Positions 5,333 through 13,983 of a stretch of 14,392 nucleotides of DNA are shown here, piece after piece. A program made the translations under genes and the position numbers. Location: contig NZ_CAKRAH010000064.1 in assembly GCF_934294775.1 (NCBI RefSeq), positions 1 through 14,392 of the forward strand. The letters are read 5' to 3'. Under the pieces are notes generated by a model. It searched no databases, had not been told where the DNA came from, and saw only the letters and a program-made list of their open reading frames with translations. This DNA is from an uncultured Dorea sp. (GTDB lineage: Bacteria; Bacillota; Clostridia; Lachnospirales; Lachnospiraceae). The first letter of the stretch is position 1. Each line of letters opens with the position of its first letter.

Positions 5333-7518
5333 TTTTTAATTTCAAGCACCCCAAGGCGTGCCAGAATCTTAAGATCCATACTTTTCACCGTATCTCCAAA
5401 CTGAACCTTAACATAATCATCATCCATATCTGTCACAACGCCCTGTCCAAACTTTTTATGTCTGACGATCACTCCCGCTCCAAGTTCTTCTGCCAGTTCC
5501 TGATAATTTTTGCCTGTATTCCTATTCTTTTCCGGCTTCCTGCTCCCGTTATCCATATAAAAATCAACCTTATGATTCTTTCGATAACCAGCTTTTTGCT
5601 TTTCGCCATAGATTCCATGTTCCGTTCTTCCTGCCCATTCTTCCCGTACCGATTCTCTTGCTCCCGGCTTACCAAGCAATTCACTGCAGAACTTCGACGG
5701 TTTCTGGATCATGAACACATTTAACTGATCCTTCGCTCTTGTTACTCCTACATAGAAAAGGCGCCGTTCTTCTTCATAGGTCTCTATCTCTTCTTTTTCA
5801 GCCTTATAGCTACTGCCCGGTACTTTCTCCGGCAGTATTCCGTCTACTACATCCATCAGATATACTGTCTCGTATTCCAGACCTTTGCTGGCATGGATCG
5901 TAGACAGAATAAATGGACAATTATAGTCCGTCTTTTTTCCCTGGATGATCATCTTCAGTTCTTCCAGACGTTCCAGTAATTTCTCCGGTGATTCTACCAG
6001 CCTTCCAATCGTCTTTACAATCTCAAGCTTACTTCCGTTCGCACCGCTGTGCTTCAGATATTCCTGATACCCCATCAGCTGCAGTATCCGGTTCACGGCC
6101 TTATCTCCAGGCTCTTTTAACATCAGTTTCATCTGCCGGTCTAAAGTTCTTATATTCTCTGCCGTATAACTTTCAAGCTGTCCATACTTTACAGCTGCTT
6201 CCAGTACCGGGATATCTTTTTCCCGGCTGATCTTTGTGATCCGGATAGCTTCTTCCTTTTTTATAAATGTTTTCAAACGGTAATATATCTGTAAAAAAAG
6301 TTCTGTATCTTTTGGATTCAATGCAAAACGAATAATATTCTGAATATCCAGCACCGTGCGGTGGGTGAAAAATGTAAGCTCTGCATTGCGCATCCGGTAC
6401 GGGATATTGTGTCGTTCCAGAAGATCAATCAATGGGATCGCACATTCATTGTCCCTATATAGCACCGCCGTTTTTTCACTGCAGTCTCTTGCAATCTTTA
6501 AAAGATACGCATACTGCGCCCGTCTTGATTTTAATCTTATCTCTTTTACCGGTTCTTTTGCCTCCCTTGCCGCATACATATGCTTCTCATGCCGCATCGT
6601 GTTTTTCTGGATAAATGTATCCGCAGCTTTTACAATGTTGGCATTCGACCGGAAGTTTTCTTCCATCAGAAGTACCTTCGCCCCCGGATAATGCGTTTCA
6701 AATGACAATAATGCCTCCGGATAAGCCGCCCGGAATCCATAGATACTCTGATCCTCATCTCCGACCATAAAAAGATTCTTCGTCTTCGAAGCCAGAAGTG
6801 CAATGATCGCATGCTGGATCTTCGATGTATCCTGTGCCTCATCCACACAGATATACGGATACAGGTTCTGAAAATATGCCAGAAGCTCCCCATCCATCCG
6901 CAGCATCTTATAGGCATACAGCATCTGATCATCATAATCCATCAGGTTCACTTTCCGCATCTGCTGACAATATGCCTTATAAATTCCCGCTATCTTTATC
7001 TCTTCTTTTTCTTCCAGCTTCTGTATCTCTTCTTCTGTCAGCATCATATTTTTGATATATGTAATCAGCGTTCTTACATTCTTCAGATCACTCTCCGCCG
7101 GATATCCCATTCCATGTTCCTGACAGATCTTTACCAGCATTTTCGTCGTCTCTTTTTCATCCTTTACAAGCTCAAACGGAGTTTTACCGATGCGTCTTCC
7201 ATAATACTGGATGATTCTTGCACAGATACCATTGATCGTACGGAATTCCAGACGCCCTGCAAGTTCTTCCCCAAAACGCGTGGCAAACCGCTGTCTCATA
7301 TCCTTTGTTGCCGCTACGGTATACGTAACCGTCAGTATCCGTTCCGGTCTGATGCCTTTGCAATAGATCATATATCCCAGACGTGTAACCAGCACGGTAG
7401 TCTTCCCGGACCCCGGCACAGCAAGAAGCAGTACCGGCCCTTCTGTGCTCTGTACTGCTTCCTTTTGCTGTTCGTTCAGTTGTATTGGAAATGTAGCTTC
7501 AAATTCTTTCCATTCCAT
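5326..7518 (-). CDS. UvrD/PcrA-like superfamily 1 DNA helicase
   Basis: A 730-residue SF1A 3'-5' helicase with the motifs in order: LNEQQKEAV (14-22), Walker A AVPGSGKTT (33-41), motif Ia TYTVAATKDMRQRF (65-78), Walker B DEAQD (226-230), motif III GDEDQSIYGFRAA (253-265), motif IV ENFRS (287-291), motif V STIHASKGLEY (539-549) and motif VI RRLFYVGVTRAKD (585-597). The C-terminal GVIVRHKKFGQGVV region (682-695) is the Tudor-like tail of PcrA/UvrD that contacts RNA polymerase. Divergence in motif Ia suggests a paralogue rather than the housekeeping PcrA. The ATG overlaps the TAA of the upstream sensor kinase by one base (TAATG), with AAAGAGG about 10 nt upstream, so its translation is probably coupled. 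The likely role is DNA repair or removal of stalled complexes. Confidence 0.93.
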   Translation of the reverse strand: MEWKEFEATFPIQLNEQQKEAVQSTEGPVLLLAVPGSGKTTVLVTRLGYMIYCKGIRPERILTVTYTVAATKDMRQRFATRFGEELAGRLEFRTINGICARIIQYYGRRIGKTPFELVKDEKETTKMLVKICQEHGMGYPAESDLKNVRTLITYIKNMMLTEEEIQKLEEKEEIKIAGIYKAYCQQMRKVNLMDYDDQMLYAYKMLRMDGELLAYFQNLYPYICVDEAQDTSKIQHAIIALLASKTKNLFMVGDEDQSIYGFRAAYPEALLSFETHYPGAKVLLMEENFRSNANIVKAADTFIQKNTMRHEKHMYAAREAKEPVKEIRLKSRRAQYAYLLKIARDCSEKTAVLYRDNECAIPLIDLLERHNIPYRMRNAELTFFTHRTVLDIQNIIRFALNPKDTELFLQIYYRLKTFIKKEEAIRITKISREKDIPVLEAAVKYGQLESYTAENIRTLDRQMKLMLKEPGDKAVNRILQLMGYQEYLKHSGANGSKLEIVKTIGRLVESPEKLLERLEELKMIIQGKKTDYNCPFILSTIHASKGLEYETVYLMDVVDGILPEKVPGSSYKAEKEEIETYEEERRLFYVGVTRAKDQLNVFMIQKPSKFCSELLGKPGARESVREEWAGRTEHGIYGEKQKAGYRKNHKVDFYMDNGSRKPEKNRNTGKNYQELAEELGAGVIVRHKKFGQGVVTDMDDDYVKVQFGDTVKSMDLKILARLGVLEIKND

Positions 7519-9584
7519 TATAAAAGAACCTCTTTCAATGTACGTATCAATACATGAATGTCGATTGGCTTTGCAACATGTCCGTTCATTCCTGTATCGA
7601 TTGCTTTTTTCTTATCTTCGTCGAATGCATTTGCCGTCATGGCTACGATCGGGATTCTACTCCGTTCTCCGTCTAATGCGCGGATCTGCGTCGTTGCTTC
7701 GTAACCATCCATATTCGGCATCTGGATATCCATCAGTATAATGTCGTATGTATGCTCCGGCATCCGCTTAAGCTCTTCCAGACATTCTTTTCCATCTGCC
7801 GTTTTTGTGACTTCAAATCCATATTCTTCCAGAATCGTCATTGCAATCTCTGCATTCAGCTCATTATCTTCTGCAAGTAATATCTTCTTCCCTCTCAGAG
7901 CATCCGGAATCATCTGCGCAGTTTTTTCCTGTTTTTCATTCATCTGCTGCTCTGTTACAATTTTTAATGGAAGAATAACTTCAAACTTCGTTCCCTTTCC
8001 AAGTTCACTTTCTACCTCAATGCTTCCCTGCATCAGATCCACCAGTGATTTTACAATTGGAAGTCCAAGTCCTGTACCGATGATCTTACTTTCTGTTGTA
8101 GTCCGTTCTCTTGTGAACTCCTCAAAGATATGTGGCAGGTATTCTTCGCTCATTCCGATTCCGTTATCTTCAATGGTCAGCTTATAAAGCGCTCTTTCAC
8201 TGGTTTCAGACGGACTCTCTGTTATCTTCATAGAGACTTTTCCACCTTCTGGTGTATATTTTATAGCATTTCCCACAATATTCAGAATGATTTCCCTTAT
8301 CTTTGTCTGGTCACAGATCACATTGCTATGCTCTACATCAAGCTTGCAGTGATATTCCAGTCCCTTTTCTTTTACTGCCGGTTCGAAAACTGCATCCAGT
8401 GAATTAACCAGTTCTTCAAAATTACCTATTTCTGACTTAAGTGTTGCCTTTCCACTTTCAATTCTTGCCATCTCAAGTACATAATTGATGATCGACAGCA
8501 AAAATGAACTGGAAGACCGGATCTTCTTCACATAATCCTGTGCCCGTTCTTTCTCATCCAGATGCGTCTCCAGAAGCTCTGCAAATCCTATGATAGCATT
8601 CATAGGAGTCCGTATATCATGACTCATGTTAAACAGGAATCTTGTCTTCGCTTCATTTGCAGCCCTTGCTTCTCTTACGGATTTCTGTAATTTTTTCTCA
8701 TGTACATAATCCTTATATTGCTGTATTGCAAACTGGTAATACATACTTGCCAGAAGTCCCGCCAGCGCCAGTGATATGATCACACCAAATACGATCATTC
8801 TTAATGATGTCCATCCCTCGTATGGCGCGATTTCAAAATACCACGTATCATTTGGTACCGAACATTTTACCTCCAGGGATTTGGAAAGCTTTTGATTCTT
8901 GCTTTCTGCGATTACAATCTTTTTCCCGTTATACATATCCTTTTTCCAGATCTGATAATTATAACCGGCATCTTCCAGTTTATTAATTTCTGTCTCTTCC
9001 ATAAACTTTTCCCAGTTAAGTACCAGGATAGAAAATCCCCAGAACTGCTTTTTATCATTATCATCGTTCTGATAGACCGGTTCAAACAGTAATGCTCCTG
9101 TTCCACCCTGTACCAGTTCGTATGGTCCGGCAATCGTATATTCACCACTCTTTTTTGCCTGTCGTGCTTCTTCTTTTCTGGCCGGATTCTGCAGCATATC
9201 AAGCCCGATTGCTTCTTCATTACCCTCTGATGGATATGCCTGATTTACTATGCCATCTTTTGCAAGTTCATTTGCCTCGATTACTCCATTTTCATCCCGC
9301 ATAAGTTCTGAAAGTTTTTCAAATGAATCACCATCGATATTATTTCCTGACTCAATCATCTTTTTGATCAGATCCGACTCTGCCAGATACTTATTCAGTT
9401 GTGACTCTACCCTTCCTATCGTAGTCTCTGCGGTGTATTCTGCTTTTAATTTTTCTGCCTTCTCCTGATTCCGGTTCAGCGCAAATACACCAATCAGTAC
9501 CACCAGAAATGCTACGATAAATACAAGCAATGTATTTCTGTATACCTGTCTCCGATTTATCTTCCGTTTCATTATTTTATACAC
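7518..9584 (-). CDS. CHASE-domain hybrid sensor histidine kinase with receiver domain
   Basis: A 688-residue membrane sensor. Segments at about 18-36 and 261-287 flank an outer CHASE-type domain, recognised by YPSEGNEEAIGLDML (117-131) and GPYELVQGGTGALLFEPVY (153-171). Inside follow a short helix, the HisKA box FNMSHDIRTPMNAI (His322), the ATPase N-box (Asn435, Asn439), DNGIGM (473-478), GTGLGLP (503-509) and a receiver domain (566-686) with Asp619 in LMDIQMP and Lys672. It has no HPt domain and no neighbouring response regulator, so the next partner is encoded elsewhere. The start is GTG at 9584, directly after a TGA; an ATG at 9572 is equally possible. Neither has a strong ribosome site, so coupling to the upstream small ORF is plausible. 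Confidence 0.93.
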   Translation of the reverse strand: MYKIMKRKINRRQVYRNTLLVFIVAFLVVLIGVFALNRNQEKAEKLKAEYTAETTIGRVESQLNKYLAESDLIKKMIESGNNIDGDSFEKLSELMRDENGVIEANELAKDGIVNQAYPSEGNEEAIGLDMLQNPARKEEARQAKKSGEYTIAGPYELVQGGTGALLFEPVYQNDDNDKKQFWGFSILVLNWEKFMEETEINKLEDAGYNYQIWKKDMYNGKKIVIAESKNQKLSKSLEVKCSVPNDTWYFEIAPYEGWTSLRMIVFGVIISLALAGLLASMYYQFAIQQYKDYVHEKKLQKSVREARAANEAKTRFLFNMSHDIRTPMNAIIGFAELLETHLDEKERAQDYVKKIRSSSSFLLSIINYVLEMARIESGKATLKSEIGNFEELVNSLDAVFEPAVKEKGLEYHCKLDVEHSNVICDQTKIREIILNIVGNAIKYTPEGGKVSMKITESPSETSERALYKLTIEDNGIGMSEEYLPHIFEEFTRERTTTESKIIGTGLGLPIVKSLVDLMQGSIEVESELGKGTKFEVILPLKIVTEQQMNEKQEKTAQMIPDALRGKKILLAEDNELNAEIAMTILEEYGFEVTKTADGKECLEELKRMPEHTYDIILMDIQMPNMDGYEATTQIRALDGERSRIPIVAMTANAFDEDKKKAIDTGMNGHVAKPIDIHVLIRTLKEVLL

Positions 9585-9773
9585 TCATCGTTTTCTTTTG
9601 TCGTTTACCCATTTTCTTCCCAGTTCACATTCTGCATATGAAAAAGAAAGAAATGTATTCGCTGCCAGACTCTTATCCAGCCCACGCAAATGTCTGTGTA
9701 AAATCAATAACAGGATGATCATGCAGCAGGTGTTTATCTCAATATAAGATATTGCATACATAATAAATCCCAT
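9585..9773 (-). pseudogene. 62-codon ORF resembling a cut-off membrane sensor N-terminus
   Basis: The frame encodes 62 residues. The first 45 or so look like the first membrane segment of Lachnospiraceae multi-span sensor or diguanylate-cyclase proteins: MYAISYIEINTCCMIILLLI, then LRGLDKSLAANTF. The similarity then stops, and the end is a short basic tail unlike that family. Its TGA is immediately followed by the GTG of the kinase. It may be the remnant of a deleted sensor gene, or a leader peptide that feeds ribosomes to the kinase start. The ribosome site is weak (GGGAAAG), and an ATG four codons in may be the real start. Family resemblance is from memory and unverified. Confidence 0.4.
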
Positions 9774-9805
9774 TACTTTCCCGGAAAATTCCGTTATTCT
9801 TATTT

Positions 9806-9834
9806 ATTATAGCTCTTTTTTACCTGTAACGCAT
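9806..9834 (-). promoter_or_regulatory. Possible promoter for the kinase-helicase unit
   Basis: The minus strand has a perfect -10 TATAAT at 9811-9806, giving a start near 9799 and a short leader to the ORF at 9773. The matching -35 region is poor. An inverted repeat CGGAA-AA-TTCCG (9782-9793) lies just after the predicted start and could be an operator. Confidence 0.4.
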
Positions 9835-9880
9835 TAAATATATTTATTTTCTTTCAAGAATATTACTGGAAATTTCCCAC

Positions 9881-9914
9881 AAAAATGCCGCCAGAACTGA
9901 ATATCCGGCGGCAT
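9881..9914 (-). terminator. Intrinsic terminator after the MATE gene
   Basis: An 8-bp perfect stem ATGCCGCC / GGCGGCAT (9914-9907 with 9892-9885) has a 14-nt loop and is followed on the minus strand by a T-run. It lies about 120 nt after the MATE stop codon and before the kinase promoter, so it separates the two transcription units. Bases 9915-10030 between it and the MATE stop hold no independent gene that I can see. Confidence 0.75.
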
Positions 9915-10030
9915 CTATTTTATTATGTAATTTTTTACAGATACACTGTCAAATCAGCATTCATTTCACTAAATTATCAGTTTATTGCAGACGCTTTGTT
10001 GTCTTCCGGAAGTCTTGCATACTCTGGTAT

Positions 10031-11401
10031 CTAAGTCAGCTTATGAATCCACTTATAACTTCTGAACCGCAGGAACACCGGAATCCCTTTAAAGAGCTGA
10101 TCCGACTGCACCGCAACCACAACCAGTTCTACCGGTAATTTCCACACGAACGCCGAAAGCAATGAAAGCGGCATGACAATTCCCCATGTCGAGATCAGAT
10201 TCATACACATGGAAAACTTTGTATCTCCTGCTCCCTGGATAATTCCAACAGATACCGGCATCTGATACGACATTCCGATCATAACCCCACTCATGACCAT
10301 GATAAAATGATCTGCCAGAACTGCTGCCGTATCGTTTAATTTGTACATAGACAACAGTGGTTTTCTCAGCACGAACAATAATAGTGCCAGCACAATCCCG
10401 ATGCATACATCAATCACTGACAATGTTCTTGCGTTTGATTTCACACGTTCTATGTCACCGGCTCCGATATCTTTTCCGACCACTACTGCCGATGCCGATG
10501 ATATCGCAATCACAATTACCTTCAGATACTGGAAAAATGTACTGGATACCGAATTTGCCGCAATTGCATCCGAAGACAGGTGCCCAAGGATTGCGGTCTG
10601 CATAGGCACAGAGATTGCCCAGATCATTCCAGAACACATAATCGGAAGCGCCACCTTTAAGTATGCACCCCACATCTTTTTATTCTCCGGTGCGAAAGTA
10701 ATGTGTAATAATTTTCCTCCAAATAAGCGGATCTTCTTATCAATCTTCCAGATATAGCATGCTACGATCAGAAGTTCCAGCGTCCTTGCCGTCAGTGTTC
10801 CGATCGCAGCTCCCCGGATTCCCATCTCCGGAAATCCGAACTTTCCAAAAATCAGTGTATAATTGATACATCCATTCGTGATGAGTGATATAACCGATAT
10901 GATGAACGATATCTTTACCGTCTCTACACTCCGAAGCATTGCAATCAGCAGATTACTGATCATAAATAGGATAAACGTCCACTTTAAAAGTCCAAGATAA
11001 ACTTTTCCTTCTGCAATAATCTCCGGGGATGTGGTAAAAATCCGGAGCAGCTGTTCCGGTATCACACTGCACAATACAACAATCACCACTGCGAACATCA
11101 TACTGATCGTAAGTGCGACACCGGTCAGATTCCGGATCTGTCCCGTCTCTTTCTTTCCCCAGTACTGGGAACTCATCGCTACCAGTGCATTTCCGATGGA
11201 AAGCGCCAGCTGGTTCACGATAAAGAATATCTGATTCACCGTCGCAGCCCCGGATAACGCACTCTGGCTATAGCTTCCAAGCATAATATTATCCAGCATA
11301 TTGACACTGTATGCCACCAGATTCTGGAGTGCTACCACGATCATAAGACGGAAAAATGTTTTATAAAAATTCTTATCTCTTGTAAAAAACGTTGTACTCA
11401 T
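10031..11401 (-). CDS. MATE-family multidrug/metabolite exporter
   Basis: A 456-residue MATE transporter with about twelve membrane segments in two MatE halves. Family signs are MLDNIMLG (36-43), the N-terminal NQ-rich helix (TVNQIFFIVNQLALSIGNAL) and QYWGKKE. MATE proteins exchange Na+ or H+ for organic cations or metabolites across the cytoplasmic membrane. The ATG overlaps the TAA of the upstream AAA+ gene by one base (TAATG), and I see no ribosome site before it, so translation probably depends on the upstream gene. The stop is TAG; 17 sense codons follow in the same frame before a TGA, with a protein-like tail, so the C-terminus may have been shortened by a recent stop. The substrate is unknown. 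Confidence 0.93.
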   Translation of the reverse strand: MSTTFFTRDKNFYKTFFRLMIVVALQNLVAYSVNMLDNIMLGSYSQSALSGAATVNQIFFIVNQLALSIGNALVAMSSQYWGKKETGQIRNLTGVALTISMMFAVVIVVLCSVIPEQLLRIFTTSPEIIAEGKVYLGLLKWTFILFMISNLLIAMLRSVETVKISFIISVISLITNGCINYTLIFGKFGFPEMGIRGAAIGTLTARTLELLIVACYIWKIDKKIRLFGGKLLHITFAPENKKMWGAYLKVALPIMCSGMIWAISVPMQTAILGHLSSDAIAANSVSSTFFQYLKVIVIAISSASAVVVGKDIGAGDIERVKSNARTLSVIDVCIGIVLALLLFVLRKPLLSMYKLNDTAAVLADHFIMVMSGVMIGMSYQMPVSVGIIQGAGDTKFSMCMNLISTWGIVMPLSLLSAFVWKLPVELVVVAVQSDQLFKGIPVFLRFRSYKWIHKLT

Positions 11402-12885
11402 TATTTTAACAGATTTCTTACCATCTCAGCGTCAAATGTAACAGATTTTACATGGTCTACTTCAATCTGATACAGTGCATTTGCCGCAATATGCTCTGCT
11501 GCCTGCTCCAGATCACGGATTCCTGAAGTATTAGAATATAATTCGATTACTTCATTCAGACCTTCTTCGCTCATAATACACTCATCTTCTCTAAGGCTCA
11601 TTCTCTTTAAGACCTTCGGAAGTGCGAATTTTGAGAAGATGACTTTCTTCTCTTCCGGTGTATAGTCCGGAATATCGATTACCGCAAAACGTGACATCAA
11701 CGGTGCACTGATCTGTGATTTATCATTTGCTGTTGCAATTGGATATACACCTACTGTCGGGATCATACACTCGATATAGTTGTCGGTGAATCCAAGGTTA
11801 TCCAAAAGTGTCAGAAGTACATCTGCCGGGTTACCATTGCCTTTTCCGGATGCTGCTTTATCAAGCTCGTTGATGATAAATACCAGATTCGATTCTCCTG
11901 CCATGGCAAATGCATCCATGATGATACCAGTCTTTGCATTAGCATAGATACGCGAGCTTCCAGTTAACTGTTCCGGATCATTAATCGAACTCATATCCAG
12001 AGTTGTCCAAGGAAGCTTCAGGATACGTGCTACCGCATAAGCAATCTGTGACTTACCTGTTCCTGCCGGTCCTACTAACAGAAGTCCATATGCCGGCAAT
12101 GTATGCGTACGGTTGATCTGGATAATCGTCTCGATGATTCTCTGTTTTACACGTTCCATTCCATAGAGCTCTTCATCCAGGATCCTGCGTGCTTCATCCG
12201 GATCGATTGCTTCGAAGTAATTACTCTTCCACTGTACATTCATCATAATAGAAAGTGCTCTCTGTGCGTGGCGTCTTTCTTCAGGTGATACTTCATGAGA
12301 GCGGGCCACTGCAAGGTTACGTCTTGCCCAGAGGCGGATATTATCTGGAAGTGTTCTTCCCGCACAATTCATGAAATCCGTAATGCTCTGAAGACTTGTA
12401 AGCTTCATATCATCTCCTGCTTCATCCTCATCTTCGTCCTCTGCCTCTTCTGCAGGTGCATTACTTGCAAGGAGACGCTCGATCATAAACTGCAGGAATC
12501 CGTCTTCTGCCGATAACTTCGTTCCACCGCCGAATGCGATCTCACGGATCTTGTATACTGCATATCCTTCTTCTGTATTTTCACCGGAAAGACGGACATT
12601 GATGTGATTTTCCCCAAGCCATTTTAACAGGCTTACAAATCTTGCATCAATCTTTAAGATATCTGCACTTACGGTTCCATCTTCCTGCTGGAATTCGAAC
12701 GATGTTCTCTTGATCGGATTGGTAAATACACCACAGGAATGATGATCCCATTTGCGTTCTTTATTATCCAGAACCATCATTGGTTTTTCTGCTGTTGCTT
12801 CATTTTCATTCGAGCGGATGACTGTATAGGTGCATTCCGCTGGTTTCTTTTCATCTGGTGTTGAATTAAAATCAAAAACTGGCAT
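11401..12885 (-). CDS. Lon-like AAA+ ATPase without protease domain
   Basis: A 494-residue protein: an uncharacterised N-terminal part (1-140), an acidic linker (145-159), and an AAA+ module that resembles the Lon ATPase in wording and order. It shows YGMERVKQRI (241-250), Walker A GPAGTGKS (272-279), Walker B IINELDK (337-343), sensor 1 ATAND (384-388), arginine finger Arg399 and sensor 2 GIRDLE (455-460). The protein ends where Lon would begin its serine-lysine protease domain, so it is more likely a remodelling ATPase than a protease. The Walker B Asp is replaced by Asn339, while the catalytic Glu340 remains. An ATG at 12915 is in frame, but the start at 12885 has AAGGAG 7 nt upstream. A possible extended -10 (TGGTACACT, 12956-12948) lies in the gap behind it. 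It is coupled to the MATE gene. Confidence 0.88.
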   Translation of the reverse strand: MPVFDFNSTPDEKKPAECTYTVIRSNENEATAEKPMMVLDNKERKWDHHSCGVFTNPIKRTSFEFQQEDGTVSADILKIDARFVSLLKWLGENHINVRLSGENTEEGYAVYKIREIAFGGGTKLSAEDGFLQFMIERLLASNAPAEEAEDEDEDEAGDDMKLTSLQSITDFMNCAGRTLPDNIRLWARRNLAVARSHEVSPEERRHAQRALSIMMNVQWKSNYFEAIDPDEARRILDEELYGMERVKQRIIETIIQINRTHTLPAYGLLLVGPAGTGKSQIAYAVARILKLPWTTLDMSSINDPEQLTGSSRIYANAKTGIIMDAFAMAGESNLVFIINELDKAASGKGNGNPADVLLTLLDNLGFTDNYIECMIPTVGVYPIATANDKSQISAPLMSRFAVIDIPDYTPEEKKVIFSKFALPKVLKRMSLREDECIMSEEGLNEVIELYSNTSGIRDLEQAAEHIAANALYQIEVDHVKSVTFDAEMVRNLLK

Positions 12886-12985
12886 TTGTTTTCTCCTTTT
12901 TGTATATTCTTGCATTTTCTATGCATAATTATTGTTCATACTGAATTAGTGTACCATAACATACACACTTCTTCCAGACATATTT

Positions 12986-13020
12986 GTCAGACAGCCTGCC
13001 TAACTCGTTGCACCACCTCA
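12986..13020 (-). promoter_or_regulatory. SECIS-like hairpin after in-frame TGA (selenocysteine signal)
   Basis: The TGA at 13020-13018 is followed by 13 nt and then an 8-bp stem, GTTAGGCA (13004-12997) with TGTCTGAC (12993-12986), closing a GGC loop. The stem has two G-T wobbles. The loop begins with G, 21 nt after the TGA. Bacterial SECIS elements are small hairpins with a G in the first two loop positions, 16-37 nt after the UGA, so this fits. The frame continues GGATS and stops at TAG inside the start of the hairpin region. Confidence 0.7.
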
Positions 13021-13983
13021 GCTGGATCCCGATCCCGCTGTACATGCATAACAATGCTTATCCATACGTATCTTTCGTATCTGATATGGCTGTCCGGTAA
13101 CATCAAATATCGTCTGTCCACCAATTACAGAAAGTCCGGCCGCCAGATTAAAGTCACAATCATACAGCTGTCCATCATAATCAACTGAGATCTGTGTCCT
13201 GCACATCAGAGCTTCTACTGTATCTGCATTGAATGCATCAAATAATTTCTTCATATACCGCTTCAGATTACCTGATCTTCTTAAGAATGCCCCGAATCTT
13301 CCCATCGGATTATTATACAATGTGTAAAGACTGTTAAATACAATGCCAAAATCCTGTGATAGTTTCTGTTTATATTCTTTTTCCATCGCTTCCTGATCTG
13401 GTGGAAAGAAAGCTCCCGCCGGATTATAGACCATATTCAATACTAATTCCGGATTTTTTCCATATCCCATCTCATTCAAACGCCGTATCACTTCAATCGC
13501 TTTATCAAACGATCCGGCTCCACGCACCTTATCCATCTCTGCCGCACGGTAATACGGAAGCGAACACACTACTTCTACTTTATTCCTTGCATATACTTCC
13601 ATAAGATGCTCATATTTTTTTTCAAGAAGAATAACCAGATTCGTTCTTACTATGATATGATCACAGATTTTGCTGCTTTCTTCTATCAGATATTCCAGGT
13701 GCGGATTCATCTCTGGTGCTCCTCCGGTAATGTCTATCGTTGCAATGTTCTGCTCTTTTGCAAATGTAAGACAGGCATCCATCACTTCTTTTGACATCTC
13801 TTCGGTTCTTCCAGGTCCCGCATCCACATGACAGTGCTTACAGACCAGATTGCATTTACGCCCGATATTCATCTGTAATACATCCAGATGTTCTTCCGTG
13901 TCCATATATTTTTTATCCGGTATCGTCTCCTGAAATGGCGGAATCTCTGCCAAATCATGAAAATCCTTGATTATATCATCCAT
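13000..13983 (-). CDS. arsS: ArsS-family radical SAM selenoprotein (TGA read as Sec322)
   Basis: A 327-residue enzyme if the TGA at 13018 is read as selenocysteine. The iron-sulfur motif CNLVCKHC (Cys44, 48, 51) is followed by the SAM-binding DITGGAPEMNP (84-94) and a C-terminal Cys-rich DUF3641-type domain with Cys261, Cys276, Cys311 and Cys314. The end reads CYACTAGSGSS-Sec-GGATS. In this family (TIGR04167, radical SAM/Cys-rich) that tail carries Cys or Sec at this position. The start at 13983 has GAGG 6 nt upstream; an ATG at 13995 has none. It overlaps the preceding gene by 8 nt (ATGGATGA). Cyanobacterial ArsS builds an arsenosugar precursor from dimethylarsinous acid and SAM; without arsM nearby, the substrate here is uncertain. 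Confidence 0.85.

Noticed and set aside
6811..7557. A 248-codon plus-strand open frame opposite the helicase gene.
   Set aside because: It lies wholly antisense to clear helicase motifs, has a low-complexity His/Leu/Cys/Phe-rich translation, and no ribosome site or family match.
7741..8187. A 148-codon plus-strand open frame opposite the histidine kinase.
   Set aside because: Ser/Phe-rich translation is the mirror of the kinase ATPase and receiver coding sequence; no independent support.
10031..10033. TAG read as pyrrolysine in the MATE gene.
   Set aside because: Pyrrolysine is not expected in a MATE transporter, the tail after the TAG is only 17 codons, and no Pyl machinery is visible.
13976..13978. 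TGA ending the C_GCAxxG_C_C gene as another selenocysteine codon.
   Set aside because: The continuation (YNQGFS, then TGA) does not resemble the family, the Cys set is already complete, and no suitable hairpin follows at SECIS spacing.
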